Positions 26,477-35,331 are shown, numbered from the stretch's first letter. The stretch: 64,000 nucleotides of DNA from PLOWO2-12-38-17 sp963709355 (GCA_963709355.1 CAVPVY010000005.1:2108001-2172000); one strand, 5' to 3'. Notes: generated from the sequence alone by a model not told the origin. Program-made: numbers and translations.

Positions 26477-27898
26477 TTAGAACATCGGTGCCAAAACCAA
26501 TGCAGGGTGATTAACCTTCTGCATGTATGCAAGTACCTCTTCCTCCGTCTGCGCTGTTGTCTCATCCGCTATTTTATTTAAGAAATCTTGCAAACCTAAA
26601 CTACCGGCAGTCTTTGCAAGCATTTCGCTGATTTCTTCTTTCAACGCCTTAGGCATCCATACAATTCTGGCTAGACCGCCATCAGCAGAAATAAACTTCC
26701 TGCTACTCAGATAGAACTTGCTGTGACCCATAAACCCAGGGGTTTGCAATCCGCCTCCAACCGTTCCTGCCAAGGTAGAAAACTTCATACCACACGGGGT
26801 CATTTCGGTAAAGTCGCGGTCTACCACCATGATCCCATTGGTCATGGGCAACATGGCTGAAATACACTCAAAACACCCGCAACTCGTCATTGGATCCGTC
26901 ATGATACTGTATAAACTTACCTTCTCAAGCGATCTGTTTGAACCATTGTAAATAAATGAATTTGTGCCTTCCCATTGTCCCAGATTTTCGTTAACTACCT
27001 TGCCCCTTTCGATTGGCTGATTTGGTCCTGTAGGGTTAATTTCATAACCGGCCTTGCCGTCCAGCCAGCTAACAGACCCACAAAGACCCGAACGTTCAGG
27101 AGAGACAACACAAATGTGGGTGGGTGCAAAACTCTGACAGAGCGTACAGCTATAAAACAAATTTACCGAATCATCAGTCATACCTTTCAATCGTGCATCA
27201 CGCTCTGTATAGGCAGCACGCACGTCGTTCAAGTGCTTTTCCACATCTTCCTTTTTCGTGTACAGGGTCACTTGAACCTTGTCTAAAATAGCGCCAAATT
27301 CACCATGGAATTTGGCATGAATGATACTTCCTATATGTTTGAGCCTGAAACCAGCTTTAAAGCCTTCCTTACTGATACGATGGCGAATCATGTCCCTCTG
27401 GCCCATATGAAACAAGCCCTGAGCCTCACCTAAAAACCGATGCATCTGGCGTTCAAAAATGGGTTCAAAATCCGGCTGCATCTTTCGACCATATACTTCT
27501 ACCATAATGCCTAAAGACACGCCGGGGCCTGGCTTGATTTCATCCAAATCAGGACCTATAACCTGTATTTTACCGTCCTCAACCTCATGTCCTTCTTTTG
27601 TGCAGACATACTCAAAGGCTGGCACACCAGGACCACCGATTTCAATTTGCATGTCCTCTTTTCGGATACGTTCACCCTCAAAGGCAGGGCCATAAGCTAC
27701 CGGGATATCCAACTTATGAATCGAAATCTTTAGACCTCGGACTTCGACACACTTGTCAACGATCTTATCAACCGGCACCCTGGAAACTACGTGTTCGTAA
27801 GTACAGACACCTGTAGGTAATATTTCAGGTATATCGATATTGGTAATCGTTGGGAAAACCATAATTGATTGCGCCTGCTGCGTTTGCATACTGTTCAT
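26477..27898 (-). CDS. acsB: Acetyl-CoA synthase, C-terminal part with the A-cluster
   Basis: This 473-codon frame holds domains 2 and 3 of ACS. All A-cluster ligands are present: Cys251, 254, 263 and 273 (CTLCQSF...CVV...LCG) and Cys340-Gly-Cys342 (SCGCF). They sit at a constant offset of 255 from Moorella Cys506, 509, 518, 528, 595 and 597. It condenses CO, the corrinoid methyl group and CoA to acetyl-CoA. True homology starts at FPTITN (residue 15); the first 14 residues are an out-of-frame reading of the linker. Its ATG overlaps the stop of the N-terminal half (ATGA, 27895-27898), so coupled translation as a separate subunit is conceivable. The archaeal CdhC also lacks the N-terminal domain. 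Confidence 0.88.
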   Translation of the reverse strand: MNSMQTQQAQSIMVFPTITNIDIPEILPTGVCTYEHVVSRVPVDKIVDKCVEVRGLKISIHKLDIPVAYGPAFEGERIRKEDMQIEIGGPGVPAFEYVCTKEGHEVEDGKIQVIGPDLDEIKPGPGVSLGIMVEVYGRKMQPDFEPIFERQMHRFLGEAQGLFHMGQRDMIRHRISKEGFKAGFRLKHIGSIIHAKFHGEFGAILDKVQVTLYTKKEDVEKHLNDVRAAYTERDARLKGMTDDSVNLFYSCTLCQSFAPTHICVVSPERSGLCGSVSWLDGKAGYEINPTGPNQPIERGKVVNENLGQWEGTNSFIYNGSNRSLEKVSLYSIMTDPMTSCGCFECISAMLPMTNGIMVVDRDFTEMTPCGMKFSTLAGTVGGGLQTPGFMGHSKFYLSSRKFISADGGLARIVWMPKALKEEISEMLAKTAGSLGLQDFLNKIADETTAQTEEEVLAYMQKVNHPALVLAPMF

Positions 27899-28662
27899 CT
27901 GTTACTGCAGTTCCTAATGCCAAGACGAAATGCAAAGATACGGTTTTTGTTGTAAAGAAGATTCCTTCTGAAATCACCCGGCGACACGTTCCCAAACGAA
28001 AGGGCAGCCCTATTTGCAAAACCAAGCGCATAGACAGCCGCTGAAGTTTCCTTTCCAAAAGGTACCAATCGGGTATCCCAGCCCATTTGGACTCCTTTTT
28101 CTGCCAGCTGTTCGGCAAACGATGTCCCTAAATTATCTGATACCATAAAAACGTACAAATTCTTTTGTTGAAGTTCGCGCGCAATCTTTACGGCGGTGTC
28201 TGCATCAGGCGCACATCCCACGATAGCAGCAAAACCAGGCGCAGTGCCGTCCACAAATTCGATACCGCGTTCACGCATAATAATATCATCAGCAGCGCCT
28301 AACCATATTCCATCAACGGGCTGCGGCCCAATAAGATATTTACAGACTTCATAAATCTCTTCCGCAAAAAGAGTCGCCATGCCTGCATCTAGCGTATGAC
28401 CCAAGTACGGAACCCAGTGGTGTTCGGCAGGCAACGGAGGCAACATGCTCCTTGCCACACCCATAACATATTCACAATCTGCCAGAGTCTTTACTGCAGT
28501 ACCTGTCATTGAATAAATGATCGGCAAATAATAGGCTGTATTAGGGAATTCTACTTTGCAATCACGCCCCTTTTGCGCAATTGCATCAGATAGTTTTTTA
28601 TCAACCTTTTCTATAATTTGACATGCGCCGCGGATGGCGGCAGAACAAATGATCTTTGACAT
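27895..28662 (-). CDS. acsB: Acetyl-CoA synthase, N-terminal (CODH-contacting) domain
   Basis: This 255-codon frame matches domain 1 of bacterial ACS: 'VEFPNTAYYLPIIYSMTG', 'FVDGTAPGFAAIVGCAP' and 'SFGNVSPGDFRRNLLYNKNRIFAF'. The next expected part, VLALGTAVTDEQYANAAGAI, is in a second frame, and then FPTITNIDIP in the third, which is the 473-residue frame. Two extra C bases on the minus strand explain this: one at about 27927 (TTTCGTC) and one in the CCC at 27852-27854. Removing both gives 2184 bases, exactly 728 codons, against 729 residues in Moorella. Either the assembly has errors, or ACS is naturally split at its domain 1/2 border. It begins 27 bases after acsA. Confidence 0.88.
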   Translation of the reverse strand: MSKIICSAAIRGACQIIEKVDKKLSDAIAQKGRDCKVEFPNTAYYLPIIYSMTGTAVKTLADCEYVMGVARSMLPPLPAEHHWVPYLGHTLDAGMATLFAEEIYEVCKYLIGPQPVDGIWLGAADDIIMRERGIEFVDGTAPGFAAIVGCAPDADTAVKIARELQQKNLYVFMVSDNLGTSFAEQLAEKGVQMGWDTRLVPFGKETSAAVYALGFANRAALSFGNVSPGDFRRNLLYNKNRIFAFRLGIRNCSNR

Positions 28663-28689
28663 AAAAAATTACCCCTTTAGATCTTTTTG

Positions 28690-30663
28690 TTAATGATGTC
28701 CTCCTGGAACAGGCTTGCACTCCCTTTCCAGCGCCCTTCTTTCAGCCATATCATAAAGCTTTCTCTCCTTTGCGACGTTTATGCCAAGCGCTTCTCTCTT
28801 CTTTTCAATATGATCCATTACCATTTTGCCTATTTTCTTGAGATCCCGCTCAAAATCCCACCTGGCACCAACCAAGTCTTCCATCTCTTTGGTCAGCAAC
28901 CTTAGCATTTCCGGCGCACCAGTTACAGGTGAATTCATACCAAAGACTGTATAAACACCGGAGGCGACAAAATACTGCCCAATGGCAATAGCCTTTTCAC
29001 TCATCCATTCCAGGCACACCCCTGCAACAGGTAAATCGCTGATATCATTTCCCAAGCCACCTTCTTTTGCCATCTCAGACACAGCTATTAGAATGCGACT
29101 GTTATCGACACAGGCGCCAGAATGCAAAATAGGCGGTATGCCCACGGCCTCACAAACCTCCTTGAGACCGGCGCCGCAAGCGTCTTTCATCTCTGGAATC
29201 ATCAACCCACCAGAGGCACATTGTCCAGCGGCACACCCGGTCGCCACAACCAATATATCGTTCGCTATCAACTCCTTTACCAGATTTACATAAGTTTCCT
29301 CACCCGGACCTACCTTAGGACTTGTACAACCTGCGATTCCCACAACACCTCGAATCTTTCCATTCATTATATTGTCATTTAAAGGCCTGTAACTTGCCCT
29401 GAATCTGCCACCCAACATATACTTAATCGTCTCATGACTAAAACCGGCTACAAGATTTGGCTCAACACCACTGGGAATAAATACCTTTTTAGGATCACGG
29501 TTTTTATAATTTTCGATAGCCATCATAATAATCTTCTTTGCCGCTTCAAGGGCATGTTCGTCTTCAAACTCCACATGCTCTGCACCAGTGATTTTTGCCT
29601 TTGATAAAGTCGTAACCAGTTTTGTATGGAAGTGCTTTACCGTTTCTGCCAATGCCTGCATCACACACTGGATATCAACAACCATTAACTCGACAGCGCC
29701 TGTTGAAACCGCCCCTTCCTGCATGGTCATATGTCCAGCCATAGGAATTCCATGTCTGACAAGAAGTTCGTTCGCCGTACAACAAAGACCTGCAATGACA
29801 ACACCAGTTGCACCCACTGCTTTTGCAGCTTTTTCAACCTCAGGATCGCTTGAGGCAAGAACAATGGCCTCGGCAAGCTGAGGTTCGTGTCCGTGAACAA
29901 TAACATTTACGTGGTCTTTCTTCAAAACGCCCATGCTTGTCCTTCCCTGCACAGGCTTTGGGGTGCCAAACATAATATCCTGTAGCTCAGTCGCTATCAT
30001 ACAACCGCCCCAACCGTCTGCTAAAGCCACACGCATGGCTTGTTTGGTGAGATTCTTATAGTCTTGGTCGCCACCCATACTCGTCCGGTGCATACTTTCT
30101 GTAACTTCACGATCGATAGCCCTCGGTGCAATACCTAATTTTTCCCATATCTTCTGACGGGCTTCTGGCGCCCTCTTCAGAAATAACAAAGTACCGTAAG
30201 GTTTTCCAAATTCCATCAACGCCATCTCACCGACTTCTTCGGCAATCTCGTTTGTCTTACGATCCTTCGTTTTTATTCCAAAGCACTCGGCAATCATCAT
30301 GAGTTTATCTACATCCTTAATCCTGTAACCAGGAGCTTCACCCCTTGCTGTGGATACCAGCAGATGAGCAACAGCACGCCCATGATCGGAGTGACACGCA
30401 GTACCAGCACCAGCCATACGAAGAAAGTGTCTTGCAGCAAAGGTATTGGCATCTGCGCCACAGACACCCTTCTTTGGTCCGGGCCCAAACGGGTCAATAT
30501 TACACGGACCGTAGTTGCAATGGCGGCAACAAAGTGCAAGACTCCCGTAACCACACTGAGGCTGTTGCGCCTTGTATCTGTCGTACATGGTTTCTACTTT
30601 CATTTCCTGCATGCGATCAAGCATCACTTGATCTATCGTTTTTTCTTTTTCTTTTTCTTCCAT
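28690..30663 (-). CDS. acsA: Ni-dependent CO dehydrogenase catalytic subunit
   Basis: This 657-residue protein has the N-terminal cysteine cluster (CGYGSLALCCRHCNYGPC, residues about 37-54) that binds the B- and D-clusters. The C-cluster region follows with 'GIAGCTSPKVG', 'ATGCAAGQCASGG' and 'HSGACVDNSR'. It reduces CO2 to CO at the Ni-Fe-S C-cluster and passes CO to AcsB through an internal tunnel. It is followed after 27 bases by acsB. Upstream it was probably once about 140 bases from the cooC gene at 31885-32664; an IS element now separates them and may supply or block transcription. Confidence 0.95.
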   Translation of the reverse strand: MEEKEKEKTIDQVMLDRMQEMKVETMYDRYKAQQPQCGYGSLALCCRHCNYGPCNIDPFGPGPKKGVCGADANTFAARHFLRMAGAGTACHSDHGRAVAHLLVSTARGEAPGYRIKDVDKLMMIAECFGIKTKDRKTNEIAEEVGEMALMEFGKPYGTLLFLKRAPEARQKIWEKLGIAPRAIDREVTESMHRTSMGGDQDYKNLTKQAMRVALADGWGGCMIATELQDIMFGTPKPVQGRTSMGVLKKDHVNVIVHGHEPQLAEAIVLASSDPEVEKAAKAVGATGVVIAGLCCTANELLVRHGIPMAGHMTMQEGAVSTGAVELMVVDIQCVMQALAETVKHFHTKLVTTLSKAKITGAEHVEFEDEHALEAAKKIIMMAIENYKNRDPKKVFIPSGVEPNLVAGFSHETIKYMLGGRFRASYRPLNDNIMNGKIRGVVGIAGCTSPKVGPGEETYVNLVKELIANDILVVATGCAAGQCASGGLMIPEMKDACGAGLKEVCEAVGIPPILHSGACVDNSRILIAVSEMAKEGGLGNDISDLPVAGVCLEWMSEKAIAIGQYFVASGVYTVFGMNSPVTGAPEMLRLLTKEMEDLVGARWDFERDLKKIGKMVMDHIEKKREALGINVAKERKLYDMAERRALERECKPVPGGHH

Positions 30664-30795
30664 AATATCCTCCTTAACTTTCTCTGATACCAGCCGACTG
30701 ACGGGATTAACCGCACAGTCGCACTAAATACCCATCCCCATTTGAGGGGAGTTAGAACGAGTTATTATAATTTTAAATAAATTTAAATCAAGGGA

Positions 30796-30810
30796 AAATA
30801 CAAATTACTT
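30796..30810. repeat. Target-site duplication, left
   Basis: AAATACAAATTACTT directly abuts the TGTA left end of the IS and is repeated exactly at 31876-31890. Fifteen bases is within the range reported for IS481-family insertions. Confidence 0.85.
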
Positions 30811-30854
30811 TGTAAAGTATATAGACATGGGTAACAGTTTATGTAATATGATAT

Positions 30855-30875
30855 GCCTATCCCTATGGGATAGGC
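30855..30875. promoter_or_regulatory. Perfect hairpin in the transposase leader
   Basis: GCCTATCCC-TAT-GGGATAGGC forms a nine-base-pair hairpin 33 bases before the proposed transposase start. It may hide the start from read-through transcripts or belong to the IS end structure. Confidence 0.5.
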
Positions 30876-30908
30876 GACTTACTAAATTTTTTTATGGAGA
30901 TGTTACCC

Positions 30909-31871
30909 ATGCCCAAGTATTATTACGATCAACTTATTCGAAAAAGGTTAGCGTGGATGCTCATGTATAAAAAGATTAATAACGTCTCAAAGGTATGCCT
31001 GTATTTTGGCATATCTCGTAAATGTTTCTATAAATGGCTTAAACGTTACGAAGACTCAGGAGGTGACCCTGCAAGCCTCATTGATCGCTCAAAACGTCCC
31101 AGACGCTCCCCTATGCTTACCCATAAATATATTCAGTCTATCATAATAAGACTTCGTAAAACCACTTCCTTCGGCCCCGACCGTATACGGCTGTTCTTAT
31201 TGAAGGACTATAATATCTCGCTTCCAAGGTCCACCATATACGCCACTTTAAAACGCAACGGCCTCATTGAGAAACCCAAGAAGATGCACAGAAAACCTAA
31301 GTGTTATCAGATGCCCTCTCCAGGATACCTACAGGTAGATATAAAGCTGCTGGGCGGCTACAGACCCGGGAGCTTTGTTCAGTACTCCGCTCAGGACGAC
31401 TCTACCAGGATCAAATTCACCAAACTTTACCAGGAACGCTCTACATCTAACTCCCTGGACTTCTTGCAATATATATTCAGACGCTTTCCTTTCAAGATCA
31501 GGCACATCAGGACCAACAACGACGCCGTCTTTACCAATGCTTACACCGGTGAACCCAAAACCCATCCCTTACGGCAGCCCAAGACACATCCTTTTACCCT
31601 GTCGTGCATGGGGTTGGGTATAAAACACAAGCTCAATAGGCCTTCTTGTCCAGAGCAAAACGGCAAGGTAGAAAGGTCTCATAAAACCGATGGAGAAGAG
31701 TTTTTCCGTTTACAAAAAACTCGGAATCTTGACCTCCTTGTAAAAGAACGTAAAAAATACGATGAATTCTTTAACAACAAAAGACCACACATGGGGCTTC
31801 AGGGGTGGACTCCACTGCAAAAATTACAAACTTTTCCTAATTACAAAAGTGTTACCTATGTCTATAGCTAA
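30909..31871 (+). CDS. IS481-family transposase
   Basis: The start is set at the ATG at 30909 because GGAG (30896-30899) lies nine bases upstream; an in-frame ATG at 30894 is the alternative. The 320-residue protein has an N-terminal helix-turn-helix ('VCLYFGISRKCFYKWLKRY') and a second HTH region. The integrase-type DDE core follows: Asp in 'LQVDIKLL', Asp in 'RTNNDAVF' and Glu in 'NGKVERSHKTDGEEF'. The C-terminal 'YDEFFNNKRPHMGLQGWTPLQ' is typical of the family. It is complete and flanked by matching ends. It catalyses cut-and-paste or copy-type movement of its own element. Confidence 0.9.
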   Translation: MPKYYYDQLIRKRLAWMLMYKKINNVSKVCLYFGISRKCFYKWLKRYEDSGGDPASLIDRSKRPRRSPMLTHKYIQSIIIRLRKTTSFGPDRIRLFLLKDYNISLPRSTIYATLKRNGLIEKPKKMHRKPKCYQMPSPGYLQVDIKLLGGYRPGSFVQYSAQDDSTRIKFTKLYQERSTSNSLDFLQYIFRRFPFKIRHIRTNNDAVFTNAYTGEPKTHPLRQPKTHPFTLSCMGLGIKHKLNRPSCPEQNGKVERSHKTDGEEFFRLQKTRNLDLLVKERKKYDEFFNNKRPHMGLQGWTPLQKLQTFPNYKSVTYVYS

Positions 31872-31875
31872 TACA

Positions 31876-31890
31876 AAATACAAATTACTT
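31876..31890. repeat. Target-site duplication, right
   Basis: This is the right copy of AAATACAAATTACTT. It includes the last codons and stop (TTA at 31885-31887 on the plus strand) of the cooC gene, so the IS landed at the very end of cooC without damaging it. Confidence 0.85.
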
Positions 31891-32664
31891 ACCTTTTAAA
31901 CACTCTTCTAGCTTGTTTTTTATTTGCCTTACTTCCAATAATAATTGCGCGTTATCGGTAAAAGCGGCTTTACCCAGAATATCCGTTTGCATGATTTTAT
32001 CATTGTAAGAAATAAACCCTAACACGGGTATGCCATTCAACCCTTTTTCAATTAACGTCCTGTGTTCATCAGCGCTCACTTTGTTACCAACCGCATAAAT
32101 AGACTTAAGACCTATGTCGTCAGCCAGTTTTTTTACGTGAAATGCTGTCTGTATACTCTTTGAACCGGGCTCAACAATCACAACAAGCGCATTCACAGCC
32201 CTTACCGTGGCGCGACCGAGATGTTCAACCCCTGCCTCCATATCCACAATTACAATCTCATCCCTCTGAAGTATTAAATGGCTCAGCAATGTCCTTAAGA
32301 GTGTACTCTCAGGACATGCGCATCCGCCTCCACCACGTTTTATAGCGCCCAGTACCATAAGCTTGATGCCTTCACAATCTATCGAATATTTATCAGGCAA
32401 ATCAGAAACTAAAGGGTTTAACTTAAAAATCTTTCCATAACCTTCCTCGGAGGTGGTTCCCATACGTTCCTTTACCAAATCCTTCATCTGGCTGATTGGG
32501 ACAATTTCTGAGGCATTCTTAATGCCCATGGTAACGCCCAGATTAGACACAGGGTCTGCATCTATCGCAATAACATTCTTCCCGCCTTCTGCAAAGACCT
32601 TTGCAAGTGCGGCAACAAAGGTCGTTTTCCCAACCCCGCCTTTACCCGAAACCGCAATCTTCAT
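31885..32664 (-). CDS. cooC: CooC-type nickel-insertion ATPase (operon head)
   Basis: This 259-residue protein has Walker A GKGGVGKTT (residues 7-15), 'IAIDADPVSNLGVTMG' and the CXC motif CAC in 'GGGGCACPE' (about residues 110-118). CooC dimers bind Ni at this motif and use ATP to load the C-cluster of CO dehydrogenase. It points toward acsA, which starts about 1.2 kb downstream; without the IS and one target copy the gap would be about 140 bases, so it was likely the first gene of the acs operon. The 330 bases upstream hold no gene and may contain the promoter. Confidence 0.9.
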   Translation of the reverse strand: MKIAVSGKGGVGKTTFVAALAKVFAEGGKNVIAIDADPVSNLGVTMGIKNASEIVPISQMKDLVKERMGTTSEEGYGKIFKLNPLVSDLPDKYSIDCEGIKLMVLGAIKRGGGGCACPESTLLRTLLSHLILQRDEIVIVDMEAGVEHLGRATVRAVNALVVIVEPGSKSIQTAFHVKKLADDIGLKSIYAVGNKVSADEHRTLIEKGLNGIPVLGFISYNDKIMQTDILGKAAFTDNAQLLLEVRQIKNKLEECLKGK

Positions 32665-32994
32665 AAAATTATGAGCTTTCTATTTCCTTTTATTATTGAC
32701 ATGTAATCATTACAATTTACCAATAAGTATATATAAAATTTTAGCAAACAATTTATTGATAACCAAGAAAATTTCATAAATAAGTTTCTGCCACTGAAAT
32801 GAATTTTCTACTCACAAAGAATATATGATGTTTTTAATCAACGGAATAACGCCTAAACTCTTCCGACTTGTTTGGATCGGAGTTTAAACATGCGGAATAA
32901 CACACAAATTGGTGTGATTACAAAAAGGGTTGATATTTAATAATTGGATCTTGAGATTTTTTGGAATTTGGAATTAAAAATTGGAATTTTAATA
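32665..32994. other. Intergenic region before cooC
   Basis: There is no gene in these 330 AT-rich bases. An imperfect inverted repeat (AAACTCTTCCGA... with ...GATCGGAGTTT, about 32854-32888) could end transcription of the 150-residue gene at 32995-33447, though it has no clear T run. Promoter elements for cooC were not convincingly found. Confidence 0.4.
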
Positions 32995-33447
32995 CTACAC
33001 TTTAATCATTGAAAGAATTACCTGTTTGCAATCTACAAGGTTCGAAAGGGTAAGCCCAAAAATCCTCTGACCGAAATTGGGTATCCATGCCCTTGCTGAC
33101 AAACGACACCGCCGTTTGCCTCCTTCAGGCGAAATAGAAGGATAAACTGCCACATCATAGCCAGATGCTTTTCTGAGGACGTTCTCCCACTCCCTTTGCC
33201 ATATTTGTTCATCAACCTCCAGATCAAGTCCAAACCTGACGAAATGTTCACCCAGCGGCGCTTCACAGTATAACCTGTCTTCTTTAGCTTCATCCCTGAA
33301 CTTGATCAAAAACACACCATCCCAATTCCCATCAAAAGGGAAGTCCTCAGATTCCAGCTTAAAATCATGTTTGGCGCATGCAAAATCCAGTATCTGACTT
33401 CTGATTGCCTCTAAATCCAACCTGTTGGGTTTCCTTTTCTCTTTCAT
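32995..33447 (-). CDS. Conserved-looking hypothetical protein
   Basis: This 150-residue protein belongs to no family I recognise. It is charged and soluble, with a lysine-rich N-terminus (KEKRKPNR), several aromatic residues (WDGVFLIKF, 'IWQREWENVL') and no signal peptide or membrane segment. Codon use resembles that of neighbouring genes and a plausible ribosome-binding region precedes it, so it is likely a real gene. It lies 70 bases downstream of hemB on the same strand and may be co-transcribed with it. No function is proposed. Confidence 0.6.
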   Translation of the reverse strand: MKEKRKPNRLDLEAIRSQILDFACAKHDFKLESEDFPFDGNWDGVFLIKFRDEAKEDRLYCEAPLGEHFVRFGLDLEVDEQIWQREWENVLRKASGYDVAVYPSISPEGGKRRCRLSARAWIPNFGQRIFGLTLSNLVDCKQVILSMIKV

Positions 33448-33516
33448 AAATATTTACTAAACTTTCTCAATGAATTAAAACTAGTGTTAATTCGTGATGT
33501 TCATCCGTGGCTAAAC

Positions 33517-34509
33517 TTATTTTTTCAGCCATTGTGCGGCATCTTTCGCCCAGTATGTGAGGATAATATCAGCGCCGGCGCGCTTGATGCCCATCAAAAT
33601 CTCCAGCGCCACGCGTTTTTCATCAATCCAGCCCTTTTCAGCAGCCGCCTTTACAATGGAAAATTCACCGCTTACGTTATATGCCGCCACAGGATAGTTG
33701 AATTTATCCTTTATCATACGGATTATATCAAGATATGCCAACGCAGGTTTTACCATCACGATATCAGCCCCCTCTTCTATATCCAGCGATACCTCGCGCA
33801 GCGCTTCATTAGCATTATAAGGGTCCATCTGGTAAGATGAGCGGTCTCCGAATCCGGGGGTTGACTCTGCGGCATCACGGAACGGACCGTAAAACCCCGA
33901 TGCATATTTTGCTGAATATGCCATAATAGGAATATGCTCAAAACCAGTCTCGTCTAATCCCTGTCTGATTGCGCCCACACGTCCGTCCATCATGTCGCTG
34001 GGCGCTATAATATCTGCACCCGCTCTTGCGTGTGAAACCGCCTCTTTTGCCAGAAGCTGAAGGGTCATGTCGTTATCCACGTCAAAATGACCTGTCCGTT
34101 CGTCCCTTTTTACAAAACCACAATGTCCGTGACTTGTGTATTCACACATACAAACATCAGTAATCACAAGAATACCCTTTGCCTCTTTTTTAATTGCAAT
34201 AATCGCCTTCTGGATTATCCCTTCCTCTGAGTAGGCATCGGAACCCATCTCATCTTTTTTATCAGGTATGCCAAAAAGAATAATACCAGGGATTCCAAGC
34301 CCTTCCAGGATTTTTACCTCCTCAACCAGCTTATCAACGGACATCTGGTAGTTCCCTGGCATAGAGGGTATCGGCTGCTTAATGCCCTTTCCCGGACGGA
34401 CAAAGAGGGGCATAATCAGGTCATCTATGGACAGTTGTGTTTCTCTGACCAGTCTTCTCATATTTTCGTTCTTACGTAACCGGCGTAGTCGATGTTCTGG
34501 AAATCCCAT
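33517..34509 (-). CDS. hemB: Delta-aminolevulinic acid dehydratase (porphobilinogen synthase)
   Basis: This 330-residue protein is of typical length. It joins two aminolevulinate molecules to porphobilinogen in haem and corrinoid synthesis. The two Schiff-base lysines are Lys201 (YSAKYASGFYGPFRDA) and Lys254 (MVKPALAYLD). The metal site has Cys120, Cys122 and Cys130 (CMCEYTSHGHCG), the zinc-type set. The product serves both the many c-type cytochromes and the corrinoid protein of the neighbouring acs operon. It is a stand-alone gene except for the hypothetical gene 70 bases downstream. Confidence 0.96.
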   Translation of the reverse strand: MGFPEHRLRRLRKNENMRRLVRETQLSIDDLIMPLFVRPGKGIKQPIPSMPGNYQMSVDKLVEEVKILEGLGIPGIILFGIPDKKDEMGSDAYSEEGIIQKAIIAIKKEAKGILVITDVCMCEYTSHGHCGFVKRDERTGHFDVDNDMTLQLLAKEAVSHARAGADIIAPSDMMDGRVGAIRQGLDETGFEHIPIMAYSAKYASGFYGPFRDAAESTPGFGDRSSYQMDPYNANEALREVSLDIEEGADIVMVKPALAYLDIIRMIKDKFNYPVAAYNVSGEFSIVKAAAEKGWIDEKRVALEILMGIKRAGADIILTYWAKDAAQWLKK

Positions 34510-34672
34510 AATATCTTCCCTTCTAAAATGTTTGAAGAATTATATTCAATGCATGCTAATATACTACCACAAAAAACAGATTTTTACATATTTTTTTAAC
34601 TGACTGACTTTACATTTATTACGACAACAATTACTATCAAGTTTCATATTTTATTATTGAATGTGTCTCATT

Positions 34673-35047
34673 TTAGACAGGTATCTCAAGGAGAATTTTA
34701 TCGTAATTCACCAGTGGCGTTATCTTTTCTCTGCCCACTTTTGACTTTTTAAGCTCTATTAAACCAACCTCCGCGAGATACTGAACGTCGTCGAACGTAT
34801 TTTTAATGTCTCTTTCAAGGATCTTTGCAAGTGCATAAATTGAAGAGGGATGTTCCTTTTTTATAACTTTTAATATTCTTAATCGCTCTTCCGTAAGCAC
34901 CTTTCTCATCACATCAAGATTTGCAAATGAAATACCCTCGTGTTTTTTTACCTTTTCTCCCTTTTCGAGTTTATTCCATACTTCTTTGATTTCATTGAAA
35001 AGTTCTTTATCAGATTTTATAGCTATTTTTATATTTTTGACCTTCAT
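34673..35047 (-). CDS. HTH antitoxin, TumA/HVO_A0114-like
   Basis: This 124-residue protein has a winged-helix core: 'LTEERLRILKVIKKEHPSSIYALAKILERDIKNTFDDVQYLAEVGLIEL' spans about residues 52-100, with recognition-helix-like 'SIYALAKILERD'. It overlaps the upstream DUF6516-like gene by four bases (35044-35047), the usual coupled layout of TumE/TumA-type toxin-antitoxin pairs. Its likely job is to neutralise that toxin and repress the pair. The family call rests on the partner and the HTH pattern. Confidence 0.75.
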   Translation of the reverse strand: MKVKNIKIAIKSDKELFNEIKEVWNKLEKGEKVKKHEGISFANLDVMRKVLTEERLRILKVIKKEHPSSIYALAKILERDIKNTFDDVQYLAEVGLIELKKSKVGREKITPLVNYDKILLEIPV

Positions 35048-35331
35048 AATTTGCCCTCCATAAATTGCTCAGGATCACTTTGGAAATCCTTCCAGAGTTT
35101 TTCTAATCCCTGAAATTTGTACGAATACTCTTTCCCCTTGTAATGTCTATGGTCTCCTTTCCCTTCTGCATTATCATAACCAATTATTCTTTCGCCGTTA
35201 ATAATGTACACAAATGAATATTTGAGACCATGAGGTTTATCTTTGCTTTCAGGTACTTTCCATATCTTGATTTCTTGAAAAGAATCCTCAGTAAAGTACC
35301 TCTTTTCGTAATAAACAAGTTCTGCCATCAT
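35044..35331 (-). CDS. TumE-type toxin (DUF6516-like)
   Basis: This 95-residue protein contains the pattern 'IKIWKVPESKDKPHGLKYSFVYI', 'RIIGYDNAEGKGDHRHYKGKE' and 'YKFQGLEKLWKDFQSD', which I recognise as the DUF6516/TumE family. The HRHY-type segment is the conserved core. It comes first, with the HTH antitoxin overlapping its end. It looks intact. The toxic activity is not established from sequence. Confidence 0.75.
   Translation of the reverse strand: MMAELVYYEKRYFTEDSFQEIKIWKVPESKDKPHGLKYSFVYIINGERIIGYDNAEGKGDHRHYKGKEYSYKFQGLEKLWKDFQSDPEQFMEGKL

Larger units (their letters stand above)
30811..31875 (+). mobile_element. IS481-type insertion sequence, 1065 bp
   Basis: The ends are TGTA...TACA, and both termini hold an inverted TATAGACATRGGTAACA motif at 30820-30836 and (reversed) 31850-31866. 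A 15-bp perfect target duplication flanks it. It carries one transposase gene. It lies opposite to the acs operon between a cooC gene and acsA. The perfect duplication and intact frame imply a recent, possibly active insertion. Confidence 0.88.

Noticed and set aside
27825..28118. Separate 97-residue gene over the acsB junction
   Set aside because: Only the stretch VLALGTAVTDEQ...GFP is meaningful, and it is the bridge of AcsB in its third frame.
30664..30795. Promoter of acsA
   Set aside because: The region is AT-rich, but no convincing -35/-10 pair at proper spacing was found.
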